Shown: in pieces, positions 44,519-56,925 of the stretch
How positions within the stretch are numbered: the first letter of the stretch is position 1
Layout: each line of letters opens with the position of its first letter
From: Pseudovirgaria hyperparasitica
Lineage: Eukaryota > Ascomycota > Dothideomycetes > Acrospermales > Acrospermaceae
Direction: 5' to 3'
Assembly (NCBI RefSeq): GCF_010093815.1
Contig: NW_022985553.1
Location: 1,398,133 to 1,462,132 of the forward strand
Length of the DNA: 64,000 bases
Position numbers and translations under genes: made by a program
Notes under the pieces: generated by a model
Seen by the model: only the letters and a program-made list of their open reading frames with translations
Databases searched by the model: none
What the model was told of the DNA's origin: nothing

Positions 44519-47458
44519 TCACTCCAACTCCTTTACCACCAGCGCTAGAATATCCTCCACCCCCATGCCCTCGATCTCGGGCTTCTTCGCCAAGCGCTGC
44601 CAAACCTCGCCATGGCGAGGCGCGCTCTGCACGCACTTCTCTCTCACCTCCGCCTGCTTCTCATCTGTCCCATGTTGCGCCAGGAACTTGACATACCAGG
44701 CCCATCCGTCACCCCAGTCTGGGTCCGTGCCGACCGCTTTCTCGAACCACGTCGCGGCCTTGTCCAGCTTGCGCTCCGCCCAGAAGATGCGCGCGACAGT
44801 GCAGAACAGTACGGGATCGTCCTTGGCCTTCTTGATGGCTTCGAGACTGCGTGCTTTGCGGTGCGTGCGCGCTTCAAGGTACCAGATACGCTCGCTCCAG
44901 AGCAGGCCTGAGTTAGGCACTTCGCGAAGGGCTTGGGCCATGAGAGCTTGTGCGGCAGGAAGTTGGTTGGCACGGCGCTCGAGACGGATACTTTCTGTCC
45001 AGAGTTCGGGGGACTTGGGGATGGCGAGACGGGCACGGTCGAGCACAGAGCGAGCTTTGACGATCACACCAGCTTTCTCTTCTATGCGTGAGGCAAGGAG
45101 CCACAGAGGAACGCTCTTAGGACAGTTGCGTGTGCCTTGAGTGTAGGCTTCGCGAGCTTGTGGAAGCTTGTTGAGATCTTCGTAGATCTGGCCTTTCTGC
45201 ATCCAGAGCTTTGCGTAACCGGAATACATAGATAGTGCTTGGTTGACGAGGTCGAGAGCGACAGGTAGGTCGCGCTGTTGACGTTCAAAGGCGACGGACT
45301 TCATCCATACACGGTCAGTGCCAGCTTTGTCTCGCGCTTCAGCAAGAAACTGACGAGCCATGTCGAAATTTTGTATTGTAGCTTCGAATTGAACGGCGTT
45401 TAGGTAGATGTTTTCATTGCCAGGATTGGCGACAAAAGCCTGAGCTAGAACCATACGAGCACCATCCAAGTCATTGTTTGCGCGCTTTTCACGTGCGAAT
45501 TGCATCCAGAGTTCTTCGGCCTGAGGACAGGCTTCAACGCCCTGCTCGAGCAGAGCTAGCAGATCTTCTTTGTCACCATGTAGACGCTCAAGATTGGCAG
45601 CCGCGAGCCAGGCTTCTGGCTTGTTGTAGAAGACGCGAAGTGCGTATGCGTAGATTGCTCGTGCTGTGATGTAGAGACCTCTGTTCGTGCAGCTTCTTGC
45701 ATCTGCGAGCCAAATGTCGATGCGAGTGTCATCTTCCTGTAGTGACCACCCGAGGGTTTCACGGATGATAGATTGACAAGTGTGTATCGCGCCTTCCTCT
45801 TCGCACTTCTCGGCCTCAGTGATCCATTCGGTCCTCTTCAGCATAGCATCCTGTCGTGCAAGGGCTTTGACGGCGCCTGATATGACTTTCGAGGCCATTT
45901 TCAGATCGCCTGTCTGCTCCATCATTCGAGCACCGGCTAGATACAGCCTGTAGCTCGTTGGTAACGCTATACGTGCCTTATTTAGCACAATACGTGCGTT
46001 ATCAGCGGTCTCAAGTCTCGCAAGTGCCAGCCAAAGATCTTCGGATTTGGGTATCATTTCTACAGCTTTGGCAAGAAGTAGTCGTGCTTCCTCGACATTC
46101 TCTTCCTCGTTCACCATCATCTTCCATAGTTTCTCGGACGTAGGTACTCGGTCAAGCGCTTGTCGTAGAACTCTCTTCTTCGCTCTAGGGTCCTCCTCTA
46201 GTCTCGTAGCCTCCAGCCATAGCGGGACTGACGTATCAAGATTCTTGATCGCATTGGCGGCAATGATCCTGGCGTTGTGTCTGTCATTGATGCGTATCCT
46301 CTCGAGCCACACATCCTCACTCTTAGGGCAATGCTCACATGCACGCGAGAGGAGATCTCTGGCGGCAAGGGCTCGACCCGCATGTTCCTCAAGCCGTGCA
46401 GCCGCTACCCACGCAGGGCCATGCTTCGGATTTGTCTTGACGACCGACTCCATCAAGGTTCTGACACGCTTTAGATCACCCACATTTGCCGCTGCACCCA
46501 GACCAGATTCTGATTGCGCCAGACTCGTCAGGTAGCCTTTTGGATCAACCGTCGTCGCCGTGCCGGACGTTGTTTCTGTGGTAGTGCCTTGCGCTGCTTG
46601 GTCTAGGCGCACCTGAAGCACCTTATCTCTTGCCGCACCGATATCCGCGAAGTTCGTCATCGTGCCGTCTCCACTCGAACCGGGACCACCGGATTCGATC
46701 GCTGTCTCCATAGCGTTCGCATCGCGCGCGCCTGCGATGACACTATCTGGTACTGCGTAGAATCGTTGTCGAAGATTCTGCTTCGCGCGTCGATTTTTAC
46801 CCGTCAAGTCACCGACGCTGGGTAAGGCGGCCCATTCTTCATCCGTGACGGTGCTTAGCTCACGCTTGAGATCTGCGAATTGTTGTTGAATTTTCGGGTT
46901 GTTGCGCTCATACTCGTCGCGCTCCTCCTGCTCGCGCTTTTCCCTGTGTAATATCAGGTGTCAGTATACTGACCCACCAATTAAGCCTCTGAAAGATATA
47001 ATCGATGTGTAGGGTGGAGAGAGAATGACAGCACGTAGCCACGCTCTTTCAATGTATGTTGTAGAGCGAAAAAGTGGGTGTAGCTACCTTCTGGCTTTCC
47101 TTCTCCTATCCATCCTCTCGTCCACATCCTGGTAGATGCGATCCGCCTCATCATCATCGCGGTCAAAGTTGCCGTTTGCGAACAGTCCCACCTCATTCTC
47201 TGGGTCTTGATACCGATCATCATCGCCGGCATCACCTTCTTCTTCCTTTTTCTTCTCTACCACACCATAAGCTGTGGGTGGTGCAATACCAGCGGCAGCA
47301 GCTCTTTTCGCAAGGACTTCTTTGATCTGGTCTTCACTAGGGCCCTCACGCGCAGGACCAAGATCGGAACGTGTGGTGAAGCCGGTGGCACCTCGACCGA
47401 GACCTGCGACGTAATTTTCGGGCGCAGCTTGGGAGAGGAAGTCTTTGCGACCAGACAT
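44519..47458 (-). CDS. prp6: Prp6, U4/U6.U5 tri-snRNP splicing factor
   Basis: A nuclear scaffold protein that joins U5 to U4/U6 in the tri-snRNP, needed for spliceosome assembly. Exons 47088-47458 and 44519-46943 give 931 residues, the usual size. The N-terminal PRP1 domain opens MSGRKDFLSQAAPENYVAG with the hallmark GLGRGATGFTTRSDLGPARE region at residues 20-40, then an acidic/charged part (EKKKEEEGDAGDDD). The rest is a long array of HAT/TPR-like helical repeats with recurring LWLxxxRLE and A-R-x-x-L/V spacing, ending VVKELE. The single 144-base intron is long for this window. Downstream of it the second exon starts EKREQEERDEYERNNPK. A long open frame on the opposite strand (44472-45140) is only a shadow. 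Confidence 0.95.
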
Positions 47459-47874
47459 TGCGGGCGTCAGGGGAGCGCGAGGCTCTCGAGGGAAAGAAAG
47501 GTTCAAATACAGAGAGAGAATTAAGCTTGTGCAAAGGTGTAGAAAACTGTGAAGGTACCTAAAGATCGCGAAGTTCTGGCGCGACAAGGCCGAAGCTATA
47601 GCTACGTAGACCGCTAGTCGTATGAAGTTAGGTCATATCACTACTATCTAATGCCTGAGGCACTCATTTGGACGTATCTGGAGTGGGAAAACAGGGATAG
47701 AAACTTTAATAGCTTGAAATATATCCCACGTCATGCAACGGTGATCACTAACTTTCATAATTGCGTAGTTGCGTAATTGAAGAAAGTGACCCATTCCATA
47801 TTCTTAATTTCGATAATTCCACAGGCCGAGTGACATATCAGCACTTTCGCGCCAATCAATAGTGAACACCACAT
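47459..47874. other. Intergenic: Prp6 promoter and 3' end of sugar transporter
   Basis: 416 bases between two minus-strand genes. It is AT-rich around 47640-47830 with no coding signal. It must hold the Prp6 promoter and the transporter's polyadenylation region. Confidence 0.6.
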
Positions 47875-49638
47875 CTAGGCCGAATGAGAATGTACCACAC
47901 CCCCCTTCTCAACGTCTCTTCCCGCAATATCCGCCGCATGGAAAGCAAGAGGGTCGCCACCCTTCTCTTGTGCCGCCCTGACCTCCTCAATCGCTGCGTC
48001 AAGTCCTGATTGACCCTTCTTCGTCTGCCATGCATGCGGGCCTTCCTTGCTAAACATGAACTCAATTTCCTCAAGCGTCTTGCCACAAGTCTCTGGGAAG
48101 AAGAAATAGAAGTGAATCGCCGCAAGTCCACACATGCCGCCGAAGATCAGGAAGATCCGATACAAGATATTGCGGAACGCCGGTGGCACGAATAGGCCGA
48201 GCGCAAAGTTGAAGAGCCAATTACCTGTTCCAGAGTTAATTTGAATGCCCATAGTGGACGAGATAGCCAAAAGCGTAAATACCTGTTGCGGAGATCCCCA
48301 TACCAGTAGCGCGCGTCTCAAGAGACCAGACTTCGGCTGCATATACCCAGCACACCGGGGCCAGAGTGAGGGAGTATATTATGATCATGAGGTACGAGAA
48401 AGCTATCACGCCGTGTGCAGGAGATCCAATGACACGCATGAGAACGTTCTTGTCATTATTGACTCCTTCGGGGACGTACTCATAGTAGCCGCCGAGAAGA
48501 CCACCAATAACGAAGTGGCAAATACCCATTCCAAGTGCGCCCCAAACGAGGAGTGTACGGCGACCAAGGCGGTCGATATAGAAAAACATGATGGTCGTGA
48601 AGATGATGAAGAGCGCGTATTGGATCCCCGATGAGATGAGGTTTACGTTTCCTGACAGATTTGCCATCATAAAGACGTATACTACATAGTAAGTCATACT
48701 TTTTTGTCTCCTCAGTACAATTGAAACCTGCATGTTGATCTTCAAACTTACACGTTCGCTCCCGCAAGCTGTTGCCAAGCCTGGACGGAAAATCCAGTCA
48801 GAGTACGCTTCCACATGCCATGCGCGAACCATTTCTTGATACCTTTACCAGCCGCGCGCTCTGCAGTAAGGACCGTGGTGATCTCATTGAGCTCAGCGAT
48901 GACTAAGGGATCATGTCGGTTGCCTCCAGCTTGAATCCTAGCAAGTATGTCGATTGCTTCGTCCATGCGATCTACCTTGGCCAACCAGCGAGGAGATTCA
49001 GGAAGGAAGGGAAGGCCAATCATGAAGAATACACAAGGGACAAACTGAATACCCCAGGCAGTTCTGAAGGACTTGGTCCCTTCCATAAAGGAGCATCCAT
49101 AACCAATGAAGTACATGATCAGGACACCCCATTCGATCGCTAGTTGCTGAATTATGACCAGTGAACCGCGCTTCTCTTTCTTTGCGATCTCGGCGAGGTA
49201 GACAGGAACCTGGGAGGAAGTGATACCAACAGTGATACCATTGAGAATACGACCTCCGATGAGCATGCCTTGATTCTGAACAGCGACCTGAACCGCAGTC
49301 CCCACGAGCCAGGGAAGACATGAGATGACGAGGGCATTGCGACGACCAAGTTTGTCAGAAATGGGACCAGCAATGATTGAACCTACAACAGATCCAGCAG
49401 CGAGAGCAGAGCCGATGGCCCCTTGATTGATGCCGGATGGATTATGGAAGTAGTCCTTGTACTGGTTTGTACCGATGATAGCAGACATCGATGAGATGTC
49501 GAAGCCAAAGCTGTAAAGCAATCAGCATCCGGATATGGCCTTGGGAACTTGCAAAGAATCTTACAGCATGCCACCTACTGTAGCGATCATGGCCACAAAG
49601 TAGGTGTTGTAGATCTTAGGAAAGGTAGGGAGGCCCAT
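47875..49638 (-). CDS. MFS sugar transporter (sugar porter family)
   Basis: A plasma-membrane sugar/H+ symporter of 532 residues, probably for hexoses; the exact substrate is not readable. Exons: 49565-49638, 48752-49510, 48283-48698 and 47875-48224; introns of 54, 53 and 58 bases. Family signatures present: FGFDISSMSAI in TM1, GPISDKLGRRNAL after TM2, PVYLAEIAKKEKRG in the cytoplasmic loop after TM4, PESPRWLAK after TM6, WQQLAGANVMTYY in TM7, DRLGRRTLLVWG after TM8, VYAAEVWSLETRATG, and PETCGKTLEEIEFMF after TM12. The last is PETCGKT rather than the usual PETKGxT. The ATG at 49638 gives a very short N-terminal tail of about 12 residues before TM1. The C-terminal tail of about 60 residues is hydrophilic. 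Confidence 0.94.
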
Positions 49639-50678
49639 GATGCCAGTACTCAGGTTCTATGATTCTTCTTGACGACAACTTTGAAATTGATTTTGGGGAG
49701 AACAGCAGGCAAGAAATGGATATGCAGGACGTGGGCAGATTATATTGAGCTTCAGGACGCACAAGGGCGCTAGTGTCCCAGGTGGAAACGTGATCAGTGC
49801 TCGAAAGTGAGGTCCACCATCATGACGGAGTGAACTGTGAGTGGTTTAAATCTGCTGCAGGCAGGGGATCGATCTACTGTGCACGGGACAGACGGACTGC
49901 GTGACCACATACTTGTTCACAACACAAAACTCAGCCCTTGCCTGCTTCTCTTGCATTGGACCAGTTCCGATACCGCGTGCACCAGCAACTATAATGGGCT
50001 GTCACCCTCCAGTGCAACATGTCTCCCAAGCACGACGATCAACTTCGATGGGAGTACCAATTTTGTAAGAGGCGTCGTCCATAGATTCGACAGTGGTTAG
50101 TATGACAGAGTAACGGATTGAGCTCATCCTGTTGTACAACTCGCACTGTGTCAGGGAGTGCGATGAGTGTTGTAGATACAGTGCGTCACATGCTGGACGA
50201 GTGAAGCTGGAATGTGAAATCTGGGGTAACCCTAGCAGCCCCCGCTTGGCCCAAGCTCCAGCTCCCCCACCGTCCGACCCGTCATGCACCGAGGCGCTAA
50301 CCGCCCCCGCCTTTAATTAGTCCCTCAACCATCACTCCAGCTATCTTCAACGTCTGTTCAAAGTCACACAAGTGCCTCTTGTAGAGTTCCAGATGCAATT
50401 GTCTACATGGCAACCAAAGATTTCGAAGTCGAAAGACAATGATCACCAGATGGTCATCATACAAGCTTAATCTTTGCAAGCAAGGACTGAGCTAGTCATG
50501 AATACGAGCCCAAGCTCATGTCGTGATGCTCCTCGTTGCACGAGAACGATTAACATCCCCCGAACTAGTATACACAACGCCAACCCGTTCATGTAGAAGC
50601 TTTGAGCCTCAAGGAAGATGAGGGCGGAGTCCAGATGCGCCCCAATCGTACTCGTACACCAGCGACAAGAAACATATC
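49639..50678. other. Intergenic: sugar transporter promoter / Msh2 3' region
   Basis: About 1 kb with only chance-like short frames. It holds the promoter of the transporter; carbon-catabolite control would be expected for the family, but I did not find a convincing cluster of CreA sites. Confidence 0.6.
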
Positions 50679-53485
50679 CTACAACGCCGTTATGCTCTGG
50701 AAAAATGAGTTCTGCTGCAGCTTCTTGTTGTTCTTGACGAGATCCCGCAGGCTCTGCACCTGCTCTGCCTTCGTCAACTGTTTCTCGTCCACGTCCTTCT
50801 TCCACTTTAGTAGCACTTCCTTCAGCATCGCGCTACCTTCTTCCACTTCTTCTTTCGAGGCTTGCACAAAGTTCTCATCGTGCTTGGTGGTGAAGTCCTC
50901 GAGTTCATCCGCCTTTCGTTTCGCCATCTTGACCACTTTCTCTGGGAACCTGACCAGCTCGGCGACGTGGATACCAAAGGACTGGTCACACACACCTGGC
51001 TCGACTTTGTAGAGCAATGTGACTTCTCGTCTCTTCTGGGAACCTTCTTCTGCCTCGTTTATATGAGCAACAACGTGCAAATTTTGGACTTGGCTATACG
51101 TATCAACTAACGCGGTAAGTTCGTGGAAATGGGTCGCGAATAGTGCAAAGGCGCCAATCTCCTTGATAATGTATTCCGAGATAGCCCAGGCGAGACCAAA
51201 CCCATCATAGGTACTGGTACCTCGACCCAGCTCGTCGATGATAATGAGAGATTCTCGAGTTGCCGACTTTAGGATATTGGCAGTCTCAAGCATCTCTGCC
51301 ATGAATGTCGACACACCTTTCAATTGCGAATCGCTCGCGCCAACCCTGGCGAGTATGCAGTCGACAATTGAAAGTTCAGCCTCCGAGCAAGGAACAAAAC
51401 AGCCGATTTGAGCCATCAAGGCAATGACTCCAATCTGTCGAATGTACGTTGATTTGCCGCCCATGTTCGGGCCTGTGATTATGACGAACTCTGAAGACCC
51501 CCTCTCGAGAGCCACGTCATTGGTAATGAAAGAGATATCGTCTTGCATCTCAAGACATGGATGGCGCGCTTCTTTGAGGACCGTATTACCCGTTCCCCTC
51601 GGATGCATCGTAGGTCGAACGTATGATGTCGGCGCATGGACGGAAACGTGGGCGAAACTGACAATAACATCCAAATGTGCAAGTATTCCGGCGAGCCGCT
51701 CAATAACCGGACAGTATGAAGATGCAACCTTCACAACCTCGCCAACCAGACCACTCTGGGTCCGATTGTAGTTGTCTGACAATTGGTCAAATTCTCGTCG
51801 GATGTTTTGCATAGTCTTAGTAGTGAAGTAGACACCATTCTTCTGTGTTGAGATCTCCTGGTATCCTTTCTTGTTGCGAATAACACCAGCTTCATTCCTA
51901 GTCAAACGAAAACACCAACCATGTTTGCTGTGTTGCTCGAGGTAGAGCTTCTTGTCGCGCTCTTGATCCAAGTCTTTACTCACGTCTTTGTGCTCTGCAT
52001 TCATTTCATTTTTAAGCTTGTCTAGCTTCTTTCGAATGATGCGAAGTCCATCATCAAAATCTGGTTTGATGATGAATTCGTGATTTTCCAGAGCATCCAG
52101 GTCCACAGTGGTCTCAACCATCTCTTGTAGTTTACCCAGAGCGTCATTGCACTCACGAAGCTTTGATGTGTATTCGACGTCAAGGGGATCCTTGTATGTC
52201 TCGTCCATAACACCATCGAGCGTGCCCAGAAAACCGGGCAACCGGATAGCGACCTGATAAGCGCGAACGACGTCTTCTAGATTCGCGCCTTTACGTTGAA
52301 ATTTCTTCGCTAGTCGATATAAGTCAGGTATGGCACGCAGATGCTCTTCTTGCATAGTTTGTCGTAACTCCGTGTCTTCAACAAAAGCCTCGACTAGCTG
52401 CTGTCTTCTATTGATTTCCACGGCGTCCATGAGTGGTTGCTTTAGCCACTGGGCTAGGAGCCTACTCCCGACCGGCGTCTTGCAATGATTAAGTAGCCCG
52501 TACAAGCTCATGGTCTTGGATCCGTCTCGTGGTCCTGGCATCAAGTTTAACGCTTTGAGGGCCGCCGCGTCAAGCTTCATAAACTGCGATAGGTCATGCT
52601 GATATAGCTGATACTGTCCGAAGTTTGCATCATCAGACATGACACCGAGATATCTAATGAGAGCAGCTGCTGATCCCATAGCAAGCTTCAAGTCTGTTTG
52701 TGGCAGCTGACCTGCCGCATGCTCATCTCTCAACAGTCTTTCGAGATCTTGCTCGATGTCTCGTGTCGCAAAATCTGAAGCTCCTCTTTCTGATACAGCG
52801 CAACCACAGTTGTCCGCGATCAACCGCAACTTGCCAAGCTCGACATCTTTCTTCGCTGTATCCGCTTGTATCAACACTTCTCGTGCACCAAGCTGGATGA
52901 GCAGACTTTCAAAATTTGAATACAGGTCATTGTCGAGGAACTCGCTGACACCAAGCTCTTTCACACTCGCGTCTGCAAAGCAAACGCCGACATTTCTTGC
53001 TTCGTTCGCCCTCGCCGATACTTTGACCGCCAATATGATCGGAGCCGTGTCAAGCTGTCCCCCAAGCTCTTCTTCTATGTCTTGCAGATTGCCCGGCGAT
53101 GCCTGTTTCTCGACTTTCCATGAAGAACGACCTGAAGAGCCCCAGATCTCGACACGCTTGCCTAATCTGAAAAGTGCTTCGCGGAGGAAGCTTCGGAATA
53201 CGGTGATAGATAGGGTGACTGATTGGAGGCCAGGTTCGCGGCCAAGGGTCTTGATGACTGATGTTGTTCGGTAAACCTTTAAAACATTAGAACATGCGCA
53301 GCATATCTGTATAGCTTCAAATGACATACTGTGCGGGCGATAAAGATTGCATCTTCCCCGTGCGCTGTGTAGAAGTCTCCCCGATTGAATATTCTCACAG
53401 TGCCGTTACCGTCGTCCGAGAGGCTGCGAAAGAATTTTATAAACCCGACTTCATCGTCGACTTTTAGTTCTGGTCGTGACGCCAT
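50679..53485 (-). CDS. msh2: Msh2, DNA mismatch repair MutS homologue
   Basis: Forms MutS-alpha with Msh6 and MutS-beta with Msh3 to recognise mismatches and small loops in the nucleus. Two exons, 53330-53485 and 50679-53276, with a 53-base intron in phase 0, give 917 residues, close to the yeast and human sizes. The N-terminal mismatch-binding-type domain opens MASRPELKVDDEVGFIKFF and continues across the intron at IARTVYRTTS. The lever and clamp regions follow. The ATPase has the Walker A GPNMGGKST near residue 654 and the Walker B/signature DELGRGTSTYDGFG near 731, followed by the ATHFHELT motif. The C-terminal part is the helix-turn-helix dimerisation region, ending KKLQQNSFFQSITAL. All catalytic motifs are intact. 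Confidence 0.96.
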
Positions 53486-54353
53486 TGTGTGCGAGACCTG
53501 AGGCGAAGATTTGTTGTGCAATCAGTCTATTGCTCATCGACGTGATCTCATATGATGGACGACGCGTCGCGCGACTATCGATTACTCCGGACGCGACGCG
53601 CTATTTCTGATTCGGGTCTAGCGTTCTTGACCTCATCACCAAGTGATAGCTCTGAAACTTTACCGGGGTCATGACTCTCCAACAGAGATGTGTGGGTTGG
53701 AGCCTTCCTGGTGAATGTGCTGAGTTTTCGGCTTTCTGGAGACCGAACTGTGCCGTATGACAGGTTATACCTGAGCCATCAAGGGAAGAAACTGATGCTA
53801 CATGGCAAAACGAGTAACGTATATACGAAGAGTGAAGATAGCGCCATGAGAATCGTAGGCCATGCACCTTTTCCCATGGCTCTTTTGCATTTTCCAAGTG
53901 CATCCTCAGAGCCCTCGGGTCCAAAGAATGTTGGACCCTCAGTTCTGCGGGAGATCCAGTACTACCATAGTCGAGCAGAATCAATGGTCCTCATTTCAAT
54001 CCAGCACATACACACAAGCCCTTGGCTGAGCGCGCGTCCCTTTCATTGGGCTAACTCACGGGGTACTAATGATGAACAACATTCACTTGAAGAGATTTTG
54101 AAAGGGAGATTTTGAGAAAGGGATACATTCAAACCTTCACGGTCAGGCTGTGAGATATATTTGTAACTCCTTAATTGGTCGTCTACTAGGCCAGCTAGTC
54201 TACGTTGTGTTCGTACACAGCCTGGAAGAGCGTCAAAGAGGTACTGGACCAGTGCTGAGCGAAGGCTTTAGAGTAGCCAATTGTTCCACTCGGGTTAAGA
54301 GGCCTGGGTGCCGCAATGTTGCGTTTCAGCGTGATCGCTATCTGTGTAGCTCT
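53486..54353. other. Intergenic: Msh2 promoter
   Basis: Overlapping frames on both strands (53690-54115 plus, 53601-53984 minus) have no domains or leaders and are not called. The palindrome-like ACGCGTCGCGCG region around 53560, about 75-90 bases before the Msh2 ATG, contains an ACGCGT (MCB-like) word, the site used for G1/S control of DNA-repair genes in yeasts. Here this is only a suggestion. Confidence 0.45.
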
Positions 54354-54896
54354 TTATGCTGCCTCCTTTTTCCAGACCCAACCACCGTCAGCTTCCCCCA
54401 CAATCTTAATGTTGGTCTTGACCGGGTGTAAGTCAGTCGAGCCTCCCTCAGTCCGCTTTTCAACACCATGCCCTTCCCATGACATTTCATTTCTCAACAT
54501 CATCACCCTGCGCTCGTATGTGACCGAAATGCCCCTCTCCCTTGTTTTCATAGTCATAGTCATGCGGTTTACAAGTCCCTGTGGCCCCTCTCCAAATGCT
54601 CCTATGCATTTCCACTCGTACCCGTATTTGTCGATCTCGAGCCACTCTGTCTTCCAGATAACTTTAGTGGGATTTCCTTGCTCTGCTGCATTCACTCCGT
54701 CGGGACCTAGCTTGCAGCCGTGACAAGCCCACGTGCCCTGGATAGCCTCTGGAAAAGCTTGTGCAGCATCTCTATAAGGGTCATCAAGACTTCCAGCCGG
54801 GCCATGCGCATGTTCAGCGGAGCACCCAGCGCATTCAACTCTTCTGGATTTGTACGAACCGCTTTTCACTTTCGGCCACTGCCTGATGCTTGACAT
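54354..54896 (-). CDS. Orphan protein with two CxxC pairs (180 aa)
   Basis: Single exon from an ATG at 54896 with a good TATA box 165 bases upstream. The N-terminus is basic (MSSIRQWPKVKSGSYKSRR) and is followed by a CAGC pair near residue 24, a second CHGC pair near 59 and one more cysteine near 96. The second half is rich in Met/Arg/Glu and may form strands (YGYEWKCIG, ISVTYERRVMML), ending GWVWKKEAA. The two CxxC pairs could make a zinc-ribbon-like site (inference). No signal peptide or membrane span is seen. I do not recognise the family. It sits between the Msh2 gene and a secreted orphan on the same strand. Confidence 0.55.
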   Translation of the reverse strand: MSSIRQWPKVKSGSYKSRRVECAGCSAEHAHGPAGSLDDPYRDAAQAFPEAIQGTWACHGCKLGPDGVNAAEQGNPTKVIWKTEWLEIDKYGYEWKCIGAFGEGPQGLVNRMTMTMKTRERGISVTYERRVMMLRNEMSWEGHGVEKRTEGGSTDLHPVKTNIKIVGEADGGWVWKKEAA

Positions 54897-55932
54897 GGTT
54901 GCGTAAGAGCTTTGGGCCGGGAAAGCTATGGTCTGATGTTCGGTATGTTTCTAAGATGTTATATGGTAGAATGGTTCGACGTATGTTCGAGTTTCAGGAG
55001 TTGGAAGTAAAGGTTTGAGCCGTCGAGGACCAGGTGTCGAAAAGCATACGCTGAACTCGTTTATATATCATATCCCTCGTGATACCAGCCGTGAAAACTT
55101 GTCGTAGAACAAGGGATATTGCTTTGTCTTCACGACTCCGTGGTCAACATGTAGTCACGTACAATCTCAGATCAGGGAATGAATACCTTGCTTGGAATGG
55201 CTTTGTCCTCACTTAGCACCAGAGACTCCAGTGTAACAGTCCGTTGCCTTTGCTTCCTCATTTTTCGTAACCTCTTCGTCTGACTGAAGTACTACAATGT
55301 CTCGGTCTTCTTTGGATTGCACCAGAACAATGAGCTGATTGGTATACTTGTTCGACTGTCTATGGAACGAGATATGCAATATCTCAAATCTTCCTTCTTA
55401 CATCTTCTAAGGCATATCCCATGACCTCATGTAAATCCTTTGTCGTTATAATGGGCACAATTGCTGCATGTAGTCACTGACACCCAAGCTAGCTGGAACT
55501 ATCAGTGAACAGTCCCTATAACTCTTCCGTATCTTTGTCGCGAACCTCAGGCAGGTTTCTAATCTTTCACAGGGTTGACGATCGGAATCTCGAAATGCTC
55601 AAGGCGTGAAGCAATACAAGAAACAAAGACTTAGTTAACAAAGTATGCTAAGAATGTATAAGTACACAGTGAGCTACGCGCTATCTATGCTACATATTGG
55701 CACCCATGATCAGATTTGACGTCACAAAATTAAGTTCATGTACGATGGAGTCTTTCAATCGACTTTATTTAGATTTTGACATACGACATCATCATATGTC
55801 ATACATCATATACGCTCGCCTACTGTAGATGCAGTTGTATTTATGTAGTGTCTCGATGACATTTGATCCGTGGGCAGATACGTGCAGATCCACTCAAAGC
55901 TCTTCATTCATCATGCCCGTGAATGCTTCCAC
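54897..55932. other. Intergenic with promoter of the CxxC orphan
   Basis: About 1 kb with no coding signal. It contains the TATA box at 55060-55067 and an AT-rich stretch near 55730-55815 close to the 3' end of the secreted orphan gene. Confidence 0.6.
55060..55067 (-). promoter_or_regulatory. TATA box of the CxxC orphan gene
   Basis: TATATAAA on the minus strand, about 165 bases before the ATG at 54896. It supports the reality of that otherwise unrecognised gene. Confidence 0.5.
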
Positions 55933-56925
55933 TCATGGAATGTCACTACTGAACACAGACTTGACTGTGGCTATATCGAGACTGACATACGCCATCTGCT
56001 TCGCATTGAACCACCCACTCAAGGTGTTCTTCCACTCGCTATCCTTGACCTTGCTCACGCCGCGAAGCTGCTTTGCATAGTCCGCTGAACTGTAAAGCTC
56101 TATAGCAGACGCAATAGCATCATACTCGGTGTCAAGTGGTAACGAGTTACACAACTCGTGGTAAAAAGCATCGGTGTTCCAGCCTATGCCAGCGATGAAA
56201 GGCTTATACGAGTCGTAGTGATCGCAGATGTACTCGCGATTGTCCTGGGTGGCAGCGGCGAGGAAGATTGTGCGGGCAGTAAGAGTCATGGTCGTCTCTT
56301 GGTAGCCGGTGACCAAGGTCTGATTGGCGACAAGGACAGGAGTATTTGGATCGTATGCTTGCGCCGTGTTGGCAAGCTTGCACACACTAGCGATGGGATC
56401 AGCCTTGGTAGTGACAACACCAAAGGCATTAAGCTTGTCATAATCTAAATTTTTGCATAAATATTCGTAAATGACGAAGAGCGGAATTCCGTGCTTCTGT
56501 GCGAAAGAGCTTAGAATCTGGTTGGTGAAGATGTCCGAGGCAGACTGTTGAATAGTATTGATGAGCCCGGGAATGCCCGGGATCGGTCCAGCCGCAGCAT
56601 TACAGAGTTCGGCGCGGAGGGCGTCGTTGGCAGGCACGGAAGTAAATTTAGTCCAGTCCGCATAGAGGGAGTCGGTCTTGCAGAGATATGACAAGTCGGC
56701 CTGGTTGCGAGAAGAGCCAATCACCAAAGCTCCAAGTGTCTTGGAGAGCGCGATCTGGACAGAGGTGCGGTTGGCAGCCGCTTGTAAGGTCAGACAGAAT
56801 AAAGTAGTTGACAGATCATATTTTTACTGACCGATAGCAGGACCTGCCTTAGGATTTACCTCGCGCCGGCTCAAGACCGCCGCCGTGACTGTGAGAGCGA
56901 GAGTGGATAGAAGAGCGAACTTCAT
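55933..56925 (-). CDS. Secreted orphan protein (313 aa)
   Basis: Two exons, 56832-56925 and 55933-56780, with a 51-base intron (donor GTCAGT). The N-terminus MKFALLSTLALTVTAAVLS is a clear signal peptide. RR at residues 20-21 may be a Kex2-type propeptide cut. The mature part is about 290 residues, mostly predicted helical, with six cysteines that could pair (e.g. YLCKTDSLY, AELCNAAAG, EYLCKNLDY, SVCKLANTA, EYICDHYDS, HELCNSLPL). It has many Tyr and Asp residues, NxS/T sites (NRTS, NQTL) and an end at SSDIP. No catalytic signature or GPI signal is seen, so it is probably an extracellular protein of unknown function. Cysteine-containing secreted orphans are often effector or wall-associated candidates, but this one is large for a typical effector. 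A TATATAAG lies 163 bases upstream. Confidence 0.78.

Noticed and set aside
44472-45140. 222-codon plus-strand frame over the end of Prp6
   Set aside because: Antisense shadow of the HAT-repeat coding region with biased codon use.
53601-54115. Overlapping 127- and 141-codon frames on opposite strands upstream of Msh2
   Set aside because: They compete for the same DNA, neither has recognisable motifs, and both lie in the Msh2 promoter area.
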